Source: Acidobacteriota bacterium
Lineage (GTDB): Bacteria > Acidobacteriota > Blastocatellia > Pyrinomonadales > Pyrinomonadaceae
NCBI GenBank assembly: GCA_020199775.1
Contig: JAIVJZ010000043.1
Location: 44,659-108,658, forward strand
Direction of reading: 5' to 3'
DNA length: 64,000 nt
How positions within the stretch are numbered: the stretch's first letter is position 1; each line of letters opens with the position of its first letter. Below are positions 42,098 through 52,600 of this stretch, piece after piece. A program made the position numbers and the translations under genes. Under the pieces are notes generated by a model. The model was given only the letters and a program-made list of their open reading frames with translations. It ran no database searches and had not been told where the DNA came from.

Positions 42098-44023
42098 GTG
42101 AGATCATTTATCAAGGCGGGTCGGCTCGGCGGCCTGCTTCTCTTGATGGCGAGCTTCTTGATTACGCCCGCAAACTACAACGCACAACGCACGCAGAAGC
42201 CCGTCCTTCATGGCAGACACTGGATGGCGATCACGGGCAAGCCTCTGGCGGCGACCGCGGGCGCGATCACATTTCAGCGGGGCGGGAACGCCGTGGACGC
42301 CGCCTGCGCGATGATCGCGGCGACCTCGACCATGTGGGATACGCTCTCTTGGGGCGGCGAGACGCAGGCGCTCATCTATAACCCGAAGACGGGGAAGGTA
42401 GTCGGCATCAACGCGCTTGGCGTCGCCCCGACGGGTGCGACCGCGGCGTTCTACAAGTCGAAGGGGATGCCGTATCCGCCAGAGCATGGCGCGCTCGCCG
42501 CCGTCACGCCGGGCACGCCGGGCGGCATCCTCGTCATGCTCGCCGAGTACGGCAAGCTCTCGCTCAAGGAGGTGTTGGGGCCTTCGATTCAAATGGCCGA
42601 CGGCTACCCCATCGAAGCGCAACTCGCCAACACCATCGAGCGCGAGAAAAGGCGTCTGAAAGAGTGGCGTTATTCGCGCGAGGTGATGCTCACACATCCC
42701 GGCGAGCGGCGCGAAGCGCCGGAGGCGGGCGAGATTTTCAAGCAGCCCGATCTGGCCGCCACGCTCCGCAAACTCGTCGCGGCCGAGGCCGCCGCGCTCG
42801 CGGCCGGGAAGGGGAGGCGCGAGGCGATCATGGCCGCCTACGACCGCTTCTACAAAGGCGACATCGCGCGCGAGATCGTGCGCGGCACGCGCGAGGAGGG
42901 CGGCCTCTTCACCGAAAAGGATTTGGCCGATTGGAAAGTGCGCATCGAAGAGCCGGTCAAGACCAACTACAAGGGCGTCGAAGTCTACAAACTCACACAC
43001 TGGACGCAGGGGCCGGCGATGCTTCAGGCGCTCAACATCCTTGAGAACGTCGATCTCAAGCCGATGGGCTACAACAGCGCGCGTTACTTACACGCCGTCT
43101 ATCAAGCGATGAGCATGGCCTTCGCCGACCGCGACTTCTACTACGGCGATCCTTACTTCCCGCCCGAAGAGCCGATCCGCGGACTGCTCTCGAAGGAGTA
43201 TGCGAAACAGCGCGCCGCGCAGATCAAGTGGGATCGCAACGACCCCGGCGTCGCCCCCGGCGACCCCTATCCCTTTCAGGGAGCGACCAACCCTTACCGC
43301 GCGGCATTGGAGCAGTGGAACGTGCGCTCGCCGGCAAACCGTGTCACGCCGCCGCCCGCGACGCAGGACACCGTTCGTCCCGTCAGTCAAAGACCGGCGC
43401 CGGAGCGGCCGCATGATGAAGAGTTCATGCGCTCGTTCTACGCGGGCACCACTTCCGTGCAGACGGCCGACGCCGAGGGGTGGGTCGTCTCCGTCACGCC
43501 GAGCGGCGGGTGGGTTCCCGCGGTCATCGCGGGGAGGACGGGCGTGGGCTTGAGCCAGCGCGCGCAGAGCTTCGTGCTCGACCCGTCGGAAGGCCCCTTC
43601 AACGTGATCGAACCGGGCAAGCATCCACGCGTCACGCTCACGCCGACGCTCGCGCTCAAGGACGGGAAGCCATACCTGTCGTTCGCCGTGCAGGGCGGCG
43701 ACAGTCAGGATCAGAATCTCTTGCAGTTCTTCCTCAACGTCGTCGAGTTCGGCATGAACGTGCAGGAGGCGGCGGAAGCGCCGAACGTCAACAGCTTCCA
43801 GCTGCGCAGTTCCTTCGGCGCGCACGAGACGAGACCGGGGCGCATTCTGCTGTCCGAGTCGATGCCGCCCTGGGTGCGCACGGAACTGAGGCGGATGGGC
43901 TACGAATTGACCTTCGAGGAACGAACCTCCGGCCCCATCAACGCCATCCTCTTCGACCGGAGACACGGGACGATGTGGGGCGGGTCTAGTAACCACGGCG
44001 AAGACTACGGCATCGCCTGGTAG
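42098..44023 (+). CDS. Gamma-glutamyltransferase family protein, exported
   Basis: A 641-residue Ntn-hydrolase precursor with a signal peptide (GGLLLLMASFLITPANYNAQ). The large-subunit part has GAITFQRGGNAVDAACAM and YLHAVYQAMSMAFADRDFYYGDP. The autoprocessing/catalytic Thr is expected at AGTTSVQTADAEGWVVSVT near residue 450, where classical GGT reads TTHxxVxD. The small subunit has GGDSQDQNLLQFFLNVV and a final WGGSSNHGEDYG. The start is GTG at 42098 with GGGAGGG upstream. The changed TTSVQTA motif suggests a GGT-like hydrolase or cephalosporin-acylase-type activity rather than glutathione transpeptidation. Confidence 0.88.
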   Translation: MRSFIKAGRLGGLLLLMASFLITPANYNAQRTQKPVLHGRHWMAITGKPLAATAGAITFQRGGNAVDAACAMIAATSTMWDTLSWGGETQALIYNPKTGKVVGINALGVAPTGATAAFYKSKGMPYPPEHGALAAVTPGTPGGILVMLAEYGKLSLKEVLGPSIQMADGYPIEAQLANTIEREKRRLKEWRYSREVMLTHPGERREAPEAGEIFKQPDLAATLRKLVAAEAAALAAGKGRREAIMAAYDRFYKGDIAREIVRGTREEGGLFTEKDLADWKVRIEEPVKTNYKGVEVYKLTHWTQGPAMLQALNILENVDLKPMGYNSARYLHAVYQAMSMAFADRDFYYGDPYFPPEEPIRGLLSKEYAKQRAAQIKWDRNDPGVAPGDPYPFQGATNPYRAALEQWNVRSPANRVTPPPATQDTVRPVSQRPAPERPHDEEFMRSFYAGTTSVQTADAEGWVVSVTPSGGWVPAVIAGRTGVGLSQRAQSFVLDPSEGPFNVIEPGKHPRVTLTPTLALKDGKPYLSFAVQGGDSQDQNLLQFFLNVVEFGMNVQEAAEAPNVNSFQLRSSFGAHETRPGRILLSESMPPWVRTELRRMGYELTFEERTSGPINAILFDRRHGTMWGGSSNHGEDYGIAW

Positions 44024-44104
44024 TTGATCCTTCGGCGACCTGAACTGCCGTGGTCGAGGTCTCTATAGAGTTCATCATCTTTTTGCGAGTAAGCGAACGC
44101 GTCA

Positions 44105-44220
44105 TAAACCGTCGATATAAAACGCGGTCTCTTCAAGACGCTCTCTGAAGTCGAGCGCCTCTTCGATCAGCGCGCGGGCTTTTGTTAAATTGCCGCGCTC
44201 TCGTGCTAACGAGGGGCTTT
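44105..44220 (-). pseudogene. Possible TPR fragment
   Basis: On the minus strand about 35 codons read ARERGNLTKARALIEEAL followed by DFRERLEETAFYIDG, one TPR-like helix pair as found before CHAT or regulator domains. Stops follow and no start is near. I treat it as a gene remnant; it may be chance. Confidence 0.3.
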
Positions 44221-44498
44221 GCGGATTCAGCCGTTAATTACACCTGACCCTCCGCGCACCGAAGTTACGCCCGATAGCGGCCGTCCTATGTTAATCTAGC
44301 AACCTTCTTGAGTGGGCAAGGGATACAATATCGTGCGGTAATAAAAGCCCTGTGCCGTGACTAAAGCGCGCGCGCGATGTCCCCCCTGCGTACCACTCAA
44401 CGGAAATTCACCAACCCAACCTCTCGTCGCTCGCTCCAATAATGAGCGGCTCTGTTCCTTACACCTCTTGCTTCACCCATAGAAAGGTAGGTGTGCGA
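44221..44498. other. Intergenic region before the beta-helix gene
   Basis: No gene. It should carry the promoter of the large secreted protein; none could be fixed. Confidence 0.35.
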
Positions 44499-47400
44499 AT
44501 GTCACGTCTCCGTAATGTAAGTTTCGTCGCGTTGTTGCTGTCCGCGGCAGCGTTTCTCCTCTTAACACAAAACAGAACGGCCATTAACTCGGTCAACGCG
44601 CAATCCAAAACCGCCCCGGTCGGCGACAACCTCATCATCACACAGAGTACGACGCTGACGCCGGGGGTCTACCAGGTAAGCGATCCCGGCGAAGACGGCG
44701 TCATTCAGATTCACGCCGACAACATTACGCTCGACGGCACGGGCGTCTCTCTCGTCGGCGACGGCAAAGGCTACGGCATCAGCATGAACGGCCACACGGG
44801 GTTGACCCTGCAAAATTTCAACGTCAGCGGCTATCGCTACGGCGTCCGCATCTCAAACGCCTCGAACGTGCTGATTCAAAATTCCAACATCTCCGGCAAC
44901 TACAAAGACACCACCACAAGCTTTCTCGCCATCGAGCTTGACGAGACCTACGGCGGCGGGATTCTTTTTAACAACGTCAGCTTCTCCACCGTGCAGCACA
45001 ACACCCTGACAAACCAGAGCACGGGGTTGGAGATGATCGCCAGCAACAACAACCGCGTGCTCAACAACGTCACGTCATCAGGCCCCGAGCTTAATGAGAG
45101 CGGACAGAATAGCTGCTGGGGCGTGCGCCTGAGCGGGTCGTCCTCTAACCTCGTGCGCGGCACCATCGCCGACTATGTTGACCGCAGGCGCTACGGCTTC
45201 GAGTCGGGAGATTCGGCCGGCATCCTGCTCGTCTCCGGCTCGAATAGCAACCGCATCATCAGCAATTCGCTGACTCATAGCGGCGACGGCTTCTTCATCG
45301 GCAACACTTGCGGGAGAGCCAGCAACAACAATTACGTCTACGGCAATGACGGTTCGTTCTCTCCGCACAATGCCTTCGAGTGCACCTTCTCCGGCGGCAA
45401 CGTCTTCGAGAAGAACACGGCCAACAACAGCGATTACGGCTTTTGGCTCGGCTACTCTCATGAGACGCGCCTCATCGGCAACGAAATCAACGACAACGTG
45501 AGCGCCGGAATCGCCGTCGAGCACGGTCGCAACAACGAGTTTGACCGCAACACAATCTCGCGCAACCAACTCGGCATACGCCTCTGGGCAGACGACAACA
45601 ACTGCCCGTGGCCTGACTGCGGCACGGCCTGTCCCTCATCCGATTATCGCATTCACCACAACAACATTACGCTCAACACGCGCGGGCTTTCGATTGAAAA
45701 CTCGACCAACGTCGCCGTCTCGCGCAACCAGATCAGCAACAACGTCAGCCAGAACGTCTACTTCTCGGGCGCGTCCTCCAACGTCACCGTCGCGCACAAC
45801 AACCTCGCCTGTCAGAACACCATCGCCGTCTCTGAAAATCTGGCCTACGGAAAGCAGGCGACGGCGAGCAGCAACGCGGCCACGGCGGCGCGGGCGGTTG
45901 ACGGCATCGTCTTCGACCCGGCCAGTTCGTGGGTGCCTGATAACCCGCTCGGCACCGGCGGTTACTGGCAGGTCGATCTGGGCGCGGCGAGCAGCCTCTC
46001 CGAGTTCGTCATTTATCCTTACTACATCAACCTCGGCGACTTTCCGCTGCGCTTTCACATAGACGTTTCCACGACGGGCGCATTCGCGGGCGAACAGGTG
46101 CGCGTCGTGACGGAGACGGCGCGTCCCATCAAGCAGGCCATCGTCTACGACTTTGCGCCGGCTTCGGCTCGCTACATCCGTCTCGTCTCCGACGACCCGC
46201 CACGCAACTGGATACAGATGATGGAGTTCGCCGCTTTCAGCCAGCAGGGTCATTATCCGGTGCAATGTCAGTATGCCGCCTACAACGATATGGCCGCCGG
46301 GCGAGATGTACCGGCGCAGCGCAACTGGTGGGGAACAACTTCGCCGTCCGCCATTGATGCCCTGATCTACGATCACAACGATGACCCCGGCAAAGGCTAC
46401 GTTTTTTACAACCCCTTCCTTCCGTCGCCGATCCCGACAAACAGCGGAGCGAGCGGCCCCGGCGTCGGCCAGTGGGCGACGACGACGCCTCTGCCGCAAG
46501 CCTCGACCGCCCCTTTCATCGACCGCGGGCAGCAGCTCATCTTTCACAATAATCACATTTACGTCTTCGGCGGACATGGCGCCGATAATGTTCCGCAAAC
46601 CGGCGTCTACTACGCCGCCCTGCTCCCGGACGGAACAACAGGCCCGTGGACGGCGACGACGCCGCTTCCCGGCGCCTTCAACGATCAGGTAGTGCTGCGC
46701 GTCGGCAACCGTGTCTACTTAATCACGGGCGCCGCCGGGGCGACCGCCGTCTACTACGCCTCGATTCTGAGTAACGGTTCGCTCAGTTCATGGACGAGCA
46801 CCGCGCCGCTCTCTCCTTCGCGACAGAGTTTCGCCGCCGTCGCTTACGGCAACTATCTCTATGCGGCGGGCGGAAACTCCGGCGGCTTGCAGAGCTTCGT
46901 CAAATACAGTTCGGTGGGCGCGGGCGGCGCGCTCAACGCCTGGGCGAATACCACGCCGCTCCCCGAGCCCATGCAGTCACACACGATGGCGGCTTATGAT
47001 GGCTTCCTCTACGTGTTCGCCCCGAACGGCCACGTCTACTACGCGCCCGTCAACGTCGACGGCACGCTCGGCGCGTGGGCGGCTACGACCTCTCTGCCGC
47101 AGGCCATGAGTAAGTACTCCACATTTGAAGAGGACGGCTTCATCTATCTAATCGGCGGAAGCTCACCCGGCGTCTATTACGCGCCCATTCGAGACGACGG
47201 CACGCTCGGCCTCTGGCAACTCACGACAAACATGCCCGAGCAGATCAACAACCTCCGCGTCGGAGCCTCGAACGGCTACGTCTACGCGCTCGGCGGAAAC
47301 AACGCCGGGGGCTACAAGAACACGGTCTATTACGCACAACTCACGGTTCCGGTAGGCTGTCAGGGCGGAGAGGTGGTGATGGCTCCTTTCACCGGCGGGC

Positions 47401-47756
47401 TGGGCGGCGGTGTCTCGTCTTTGACCTACAGGGGCTTCGACACCGTCACGGTCACGGGCGTCGGGCAAGCCTCAGGAACGAACTATAGTGATGCCTTCTA
47501 CATCTTCGCAGACGGCAACGGCAACCCGATCACGCCGCAGCATTACGCGTCGCAATACAACTGGACGCTCGCCATCAACTCGCAGCCCGCCGAATCGTTT
47601 ATCCCCGGCCAGCAAGTGCCCGCTTACAGGCCAGACCACCGCTACACGTTCCGCATCAACGCGCCGGGTAGTCCGCTCACCTTCGGCGTGGGTGACGGCT
47701 ACGGCCCGGACAATAGCGGCAGATACGTGATAGGGCTGTGCGGCGGCACCCCTTAA
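44499..47756 (+). CDS. Large secreted protein: parallel beta-helix, F5/8-type C domain, kelch-like repeats
   Basis: 1085 residues. A signal peptide (VSFVALLLSAAAFLLLTQ) is followed by a right-handed beta-helix at about 50-440 built of short Asn-rich rungs (NHTGLTLQNFNVSGYRYG, SNNNRVLNN; NosD/CASH-like). A discoidin-like domain (YGKQATASSNAATAARAVDG, GYWQVDLGAAS, ARYIRLVSDDP) spans about 450-585. Five or so kelch-like blades with the repeat VYYAxxxxDGTxGxW lie near 655-950, and then a beta-rich tail. Such proteins bind or cut polysaccharides at the cell surface. AAAGG ahead of the ATG at 44499 sets the start. It has no anchor motif, so it is likely secreted. The substrate is unknown. Confidence 0.85.
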   Translation: MSRLRNVSFVALLLSAAAFLLLTQNRTAINSVNAQSKTAPVGDNLIITQSTTLTPGVYQVSDPGEDGVIQIHADNITLDGTGVSLVGDGKGYGISMNGHTGLTLQNFNVSGYRYGVRISNASNVLIQNSNISGNYKDTTTSFLAIELDETYGGGILFNNVSFSTVQHNTLTNQSTGLEMIASNNNRVLNNVTSSGPELNESGQNSCWGVRLSGSSSNLVRGTIADYVDRRRYGFESGDSAGILLVSGSNSNRIISNSLTHSGDGFFIGNTCGRASNNNYVYGNDGSFSPHNAFECTFSGGNVFEKNTANNSDYGFWLGYSHETRLIGNEINDNVSAGIAVEHGRNNEFDRNTISRNQLGIRLWADDNNCPWPDCGTACPSSDYRIHHNNITLNTRGLSIENSTNVAVSRNQISNNVSQNVYFSGASSNVTVAHNNLACQNTIAVSENLAYGKQATASSNAATAARAVDGIVFDPASSWVPDNPLGTGGYWQVDLGAASSLSEFVIYPYYINLGDFPLRFHIDVSTTGAFAGEQVRVVTETARPIKQAIVYDFAPASARYIRLVSDDPPRNWIQMMEFAAFSQQGHYPVQCQYAAYNDMAAGRDVPAQRNWWGTTSPSAIDALIYDHNDDPGKGYVFYNPFLPSPIPTNSGASGPGVGQWATTTPLPQASTAPFIDRGQQLIFHNNHIYVFGGHGADNVPQTGVYYAALLPDGTTGPWTATTPLPGAFNDQVVLRVGNRVYLITGAAGATAVYYASILSNGSLSSWTSTAPLSPSRQSFAAVAYGNYLYAAGGNSGGLQSFVKYSSVGAGGALNAWANTTPLPEPMQSHTMAAYDGFLYVFAPNGHVYYAPVNVDGTLGAWAATTSLPQAMSKYSTFEEDGFIYLIGGSSPGVYYAPIRDDGTLGLWQLTTNMPEQINNLRVGASNGYVYALGGNNAGGYKNTVYYAQLTVPVGCQGGEVVMAPFTGGLGGGVSSLTYRGFDTVTVTGVGQASGTNYSDAFYIFADGNGNPITPQHYASQYNWTLAINSQPAESFIPGQQVPAYRPDHRYTFRINAPGSPLTFGVGDGYGPDNSGRYVIGLCGGTP

Positions 47757-47797
47757 TTCCAGAGCCGTGGCGTCGTAAGGAAAGTCTAAGTCCATAG

Positions 47798-47853
47798 CCG
47801 CGCGCGTGCGTCCCGGTTGACCCCCGAAAGGTTGCCGGGACGCACGCGCGCGG
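47798..47853 (+). terminator. Terminator hairpin of the beta-helix gene
   Basis: A perfect 19-bp GC-rich stem (CGCGCGTGCGTCCCGG against its inverse) lies 42 bp after the stop codon. It lacks a T-tract, so it may be a Rho-type or attenuating structure. Confidence 0.65.
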
Positions 47854-47940
47854 CCGTCTGCTTCCGCAGCGACGCGACATCTAACTTCAGCTTGGGGCGC
47901 TTTACAGCAGTTTGCAAATGGATGCGACTCGTCTGTGATT

Positions 47941-48016
47941 ATTGGAGGGGCGGGGCTTGTCCCTGCCCGCTCGCTTTCGTAGCCACGCGGGCAGCGACCA
48001 GCCCTGCCCCTCCAAT
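47941..48016. repeat. Long imperfect palindrome
   Basis: ATTGGAGGGGCGGGGC and the following bases pair with the inverted copy ending in CCCCTCCAAT; about 30 of 33 positions match around a 10-nt loop. It could be a REP-like element or a remnant of a small mobile repeat. No second copy was found in the window. Confidence 0.5.
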
Positions 48017-48271
48017 GATTCCTTCATCGCACTGAATTGCAAACCGCTATAGAAGTGTAAGTCTGGTTCTGACAATTGCTCCTTTCAGATCGCGTGTTGA
48101 AGAGGCAACGACCATCGAGGCGAGCATATTGGAAGTCAAAACGATGAAAGCTTGAAGTCGCCCCATCTTCATAAATTTTGGTTTCTGTTTTGCAACACAA
48201 CCACCTGCCACGTCCACTATTTGTCACATCAGAAGTGACGAGATTTGTTCCTCCCTGTGAACCTGAACTAT

Positions 48272-48383
48272 CCTTGCTCCCAAGTCGGGAAGGGTGATGC
48301 GTAAAGGAACGCGAGACGTTCCCCGTTACCGCCTTGAAAAAGGCAGGTAGAAAGGCGAGAAGCCCGCATGTATCGCGGGCTTC
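48272..48383 (+). ncRNA. Possible structured RNA leader with three stem-loops
   Basis: On the plus strand GGAACG-CGAGA-CGTTCC is followed by TACC-GCCTT-GAAA-AAGGC-A-GGTA, a helix with a GNRA tetraloop and one bulge, and then the terminator-like GAAGCCCGC/GCGGGCTTC. The layout (aptamer-like part, then a terminator hairpin) recalls a riboswitch, but I cannot match it to a known class; it lacks the c-di-GMP-I core sequences. The next gene begins 350 bp downstream. Confidence 0.3.
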
Positions 48384-48732
48384 GTTCAGATTTGATTATG
48401 TGATGGGGATGCTCGGCGGGCGGCTGGAGTAGCGGCAGGCCACTCTCAGAGAAGTGATGGCGGCGGGGTCACGGCTGTTAATGCTTATTCCGTGCTTGCC
48501 ACTGATTAGTGAAGCACCCGGCGTGCCACAGAAATAATCTTTCCGGCAGAACACATCTATTGAATATCTACTGCCCCCTCGCGAAGGGCGGATCAGGTAG
48601 CGGCGACGGACGCACAAGAGCGTCACCCAAGAATTAGCCAAGCCGGACGCGTAATCTTTAAAGTGAAGGCGCGACCGTCTCGCCCCCGGACAGCAACATG
48701 CGTCGCTGCGGGATTGTTTTAAGGTAGTGAGT

Positions 48733-49455
48733 ATGCAAGTCATTCACGACAAGGTCACTGTCCCACACCAAAACCCACGCCTCTCGCGCCCGCGCCTGCT
48801 CAAGGTGCTGGAAGAAGGGATCGGCTCTTGCACGTCTACCATTATCACGGGGCGCGCAGGCACGGGCAAGACGCTGCTGGCGAAAGACTTCGCGCGGAAC
48901 TGCGCGTCGCGCACGGCCTGGTACACGGTCGAAGCCCCGGACGGCGAACTGCGAATCTTCTTCCGCTATCTGGTCGAAAGTGTCAGGCGGCAGCGTCCCG
49001 GCTTCGGGCGGGACGCGCTGGCACACTTCGCGGGATCGCCGGGCTTCGAAGACATCCCGACCCTCGCCGAAGCGTTCCTCTATGAATTGCAGGAGTGCCG
49101 GGGCGAACCGCTGCTGTTGGTGGTTGACGACTTGCACCTTATTTACGACGCCGAGTGGTTCGTGCCGTTCTTCGGTCGGCTGCTGCCGCTGCTGCCCCCG
49201 GAGGCGCACATGTTGATCATCGGGCGCAGCCTGCCGCCGACACCGGTCTGGCGCATGCGCTCGAAGCAGACGCTCTGCCTCATCGAAGAGGCGGGTCTGG
49301 CTTTCAACCCGCGGGAGGCGGCCGACTTGTTCGCCAGCTACGGCCTCGCGGGCAGTGAGGCGCACGCCGCGCTTGAACAAACGCAGGGTCGCGCCGCCGC
49401 TCTGGATGGGTTGGCGAGGGGGCTGAGTAGGGCGATGCTGGTCGGTGTCGCGTAG
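48733..49455 (+). CDS. Stand-alone STAND/MalT-type ATPase domain
   Basis: A 240-residue protein equal to the N-terminal NTPase part of MalT-like regulators: Walker A GRAGTGKTLLA, DGELRIFFRYLVESVRRQRPGF, and Walker B PLLLVVDDLHLIY, then WRMRSKQTLCLIEEAGLAF as in the sensor region. No winged-helix, TPR or output domain follows, so the protein stops soon after the ATPase core. It lies 200 bp upstream of a full MalT-BTAD protein with a closely similar N-terminus, so it may be a truncated duplicate or an inhibitor/partner of it. The ATG at 48733 is preferred over the GTG at 48727. Confidence 0.75.
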   Translation: MQVIHDKVTVPHQNPRLSRPRLLKVLEEGIGSCTSTIITGRAGTGKTLLAKDFARNCASRTAWYTVEAPDGELRIFFRYLVESVRRQRPGFGRDALAHFAGSPGFEDIPTLAEAFLYELQECRGEPLLLVVDDLHLIYDAEWFVPFFGRLLPLLPPEAHMLIIGRSLPPTPVWRMRSKQTLCLIEEAGLAFNPREAADLFASYGLAGSEAHAALEQTQGRAAALDGLARGLSRAMLVGVA

Positions 49456-49651
49456 GGAAAAATTTCCCGACCGGAGCATCGGGCTGGACGCCGTTCGACG
49501 CCTTTCAAACAATCAACCTCGCCGTGGAGGCCGGAAGGGAATTGATAAATCTTTCCGGCCACAGCAGCCCCGACCGAGCGCATGGCGACTGCCCTCGGAT
49601 TGCCGTGGAGACGCGCTCGCCTCCGTGTTAAGCTCCGTCTAAATTGACTAA

Positions 49652-52600
49652 ATGCGGCAGAGACTTCCCCCGATGGCAGAGACTACTCGTAGCGAAGGCA
49701 TATCTCCTGCACCGGCACTGACGCGGCCGACGCCGGAGGACGCGCCGAAGCGTCCCACCTTCTTCTTACGGACGAAGCTTCTCCCGCCGCGCCCCGCCTC
49801 CGCACTGCTCTCGCGCCCGCGCCTGACCGAACGCCTTCAGGCCAATCTTTCGCACCCGGTCACGCTCGTCGCAGCCCCCGCCGGTTCCGGTAAAACTACG
49901 CTCGTCGCGGACTTCGTCAGGGCGCACGCGCGCCAATTCGTCTGGTATCAACTCGACCACACGGACGCCGACCCGCTTGTCTTCCTCGAATATCTCACGC
50001 ACGGGATCAAGCAGGCTGTGCCCGGCTTCGGCGACGTGACGCTTTCTTACCTGCGGCAGTCGGCCGACGAGATCGCCCGGCATCCGGCGCGCGCCGTGGA
50101 CGTGCTCCTGAACGAAGTTCTCCAAGAGGTCAACCGGCAACTCGTCCTCGTGCTCGACGACTATCATCATCTGGGGCGGGAGACCGCGGTGCATGCCGTG
50201 CTCGACCGCCTGATCTCTTACCTGCCGGACGTGTTGCACGTCATCGTCGTCTCGCGCGACGTGCCGCCGCTGGCTCTCTCGCGCCTGCGCTCGCAGGACT
50301 CGCTCGCCATCATCGACCGGCAGGAACTGCTGTTCACCGACGAGGAGACGCGTGAACTGTTCCGGCAAGTGTTCGACCTCGAACTGTCCCGCGAGCAACT
50401 GACCGAGTACCGCGAGCGCACGCAAGGGTGGATCACCGCGCTGCAACTGGTCAGGCAGTTTGCGCAACGCGAAGCGGTAGCTGCCGCGGCGGGCGAGACG
50501 GACGCGACCGACCTGACGGAGATTTTGCGGCGGTCGGAGCACGACATCTTCGACTATTTCGCCGAAGAGGTTTTCGCTGAAGAACCCGAAGACGTGCAAC
50601 GCTTCCTGCTGCGCATCTCGCTGCTCGACCGGGTCGAATTGGACGTGTGCGCGCGTCTCTACCCGGAGATGAACAGCCGCCACGTCCTGCCGGAACTGGT
50701 TCGCCGCAACGTCTTCATGACGGTGGCGAGCGATAGCCGCGGCGAAGAGTATCGCCTCCACCCGCTCTTTCGGAGTTTTTTACAACGCCGCCTGAGTCAG
50801 GAATCGGGGCGCGACGCGGTGGCCGCCGAGTACGCGCGCTACGCCGCTTATTACCTCGACCGCGGAGAGTGGGAACATGCCGCGCGGCACCTGATAGCCG
50901 CCGAAGACTTCGGGAGAGCCGCGGGCGTCGTCGCCGAGCGGGGCGGCCACTGGATCGCCGCGGGCGCGCTCGCATCGCTCGTCTCGCTCGTCGAAGCGTT
51001 GCCGCCGGATGCGGTCAGGGCGCACCCGCGCGCCCTCTTCTATCGCGGCGAGGTGGCGCGCCTGCGCGACGAACTCGACTCCGCCCGCTCCCTCTACAGG
51101 CGCGCCGCCGCGCTCCTGCGCGAGCGAAACGACCGCGAGGGCGAGGCCGAAACGCTCCGCTCGCTGGCGACCATCGCGCGCCGATACGGCGACCTCGAAG
51201 CCGCCCTCGCTTACCTTGATCGGGCGGTGCAGTTAGCGGACGAAAACTCGTTCGTGCGCGCCAAGTGCGCGGGCACGCGCGGCCTGTGTCTGATGGCGAA
51301 GGGCGAGTGGGCTGCGGCCGAACGTGAATTTCGCGCCGCCTTGCAGACCGCCGAAGACCACGGGGACGATCATTACGCCCGGCTGATGACGCACAATCTT
51401 GGCTTGCCCGCGCTCATCCGGGGCGACTTCGACGAGTCTCTGCGCTGGCTGCACCGCACGCTCCAGTTTGGCGGGAATGCGTCGCCAATCCCGCAAGAGG
51501 CGGCCGTGCATCTCAACATGGCGCGCTGCTACCTGTACCGCGGCGAGTTCGCCGAATGCGAGTCTCACCTGAACCGCGCGCTCGAATTCTCGCAACTCTT
51601 TAACCTGAGCGTGCTGCAAGGCGAAGTCTGCGAAACCTACGGCAACCTCTACCGCGAGTCGGGAGAGGTGGAGCGCGCCGTGGAGTTTTACACGAGGGCG
51701 GCGCGCATCTATAAAGACGCCGGGCTTGATCTCGCGCGGCGTGAGTTGCCGGAAGAGCAGGCGATGCTCTCGGCGCAGGAGGGCGATCTGGCCGCGGCCC
51801 GTTCGGCCATCGACCAACTGGTCGAGGCGCGCGCTGACCTGCAAGACGAGGTGGCTTTGAAAACGTCCGTGCTGGCTCGCGGCCGCATCATGCTCGCGCA
51901 GGGTGAGCACGCCGCCGCGCGCGCCGAACTCCTGCCGGTCGTCACGTATTTCCGCGAGCGCAACCTTCACTACTACGAGGCGCAGGCTTCACTCGCGCTC
52001 GCTTCGTGCGCCCGCGTCGCCGGGAAGGAAGGGGATTACTTGGAGCACCTGCGGCGCGCCATCGAATTGGCCGTGCGCTACGACTACGAATACTGGCTCC
52101 GGCGCGAGGTTGAACAAAACCCACAATTGTTCTCCTCCGAACAGTCTCTCAAGTTGCTGCCCGCAGACTTGCGACGCAGACTCTCGGCCGTTCAATCTCA
52201 ACCTCCCCCGGCGCGTCAACCGTCGCCGTCTCGGTCGGCGTCAGCCCGACCGGCCAGCGACCTGACTCTCAACATGTTGGGACTGGTGGAGATTTACCGC
52301 GACCCTGCGCGCCCGCTCGCCCCTGACGCGTGGACAAGCAAACGCGCCCGCGACATCCTGTGCTTCATCGCCTCGCGCCAACACCGCCGCGCCTCGAAGG
52401 ACACGCTCGTAGATATGTTCTGGCGCGACGACGACGCCGAGAGCGTCGAGAAAAAGTTTCATCCCACGATCTCGTATATCCGCAAAGCGCTCAACAGCAA
52501 CCAGTTTCTCAGGCAGAACTTTCTGCTTTATAAAGACGGGGACTACCTGCTCAACCCCGACTTCTCTTATCAATTGGACGTGGAAGATTTCGACGCTCTG

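Larger units (their letters stand above)
47757..48732. other. Long gene-free stretch rich in hairpins
   Basis: About 975 bp hold two large hairpins, a set of smaller RNA-like stem-loops and a terminator-like structure, all listed separately. Reading frames on both strands here have no homology-like features. Confidence 0.5.

Noticed and set aside
48272..48383. c-di-GMP-I riboswitch
   Set aside because: GATGCGTAAAGG only loosely resembles GACGCAAAGCC, and the other conserved core positions and the order of helices do not fit.
48396..48743. 115-codon minus-strand frame in the gene-free region
   Set aside because: No start context, no motif and composition unlike neighbouring genes.
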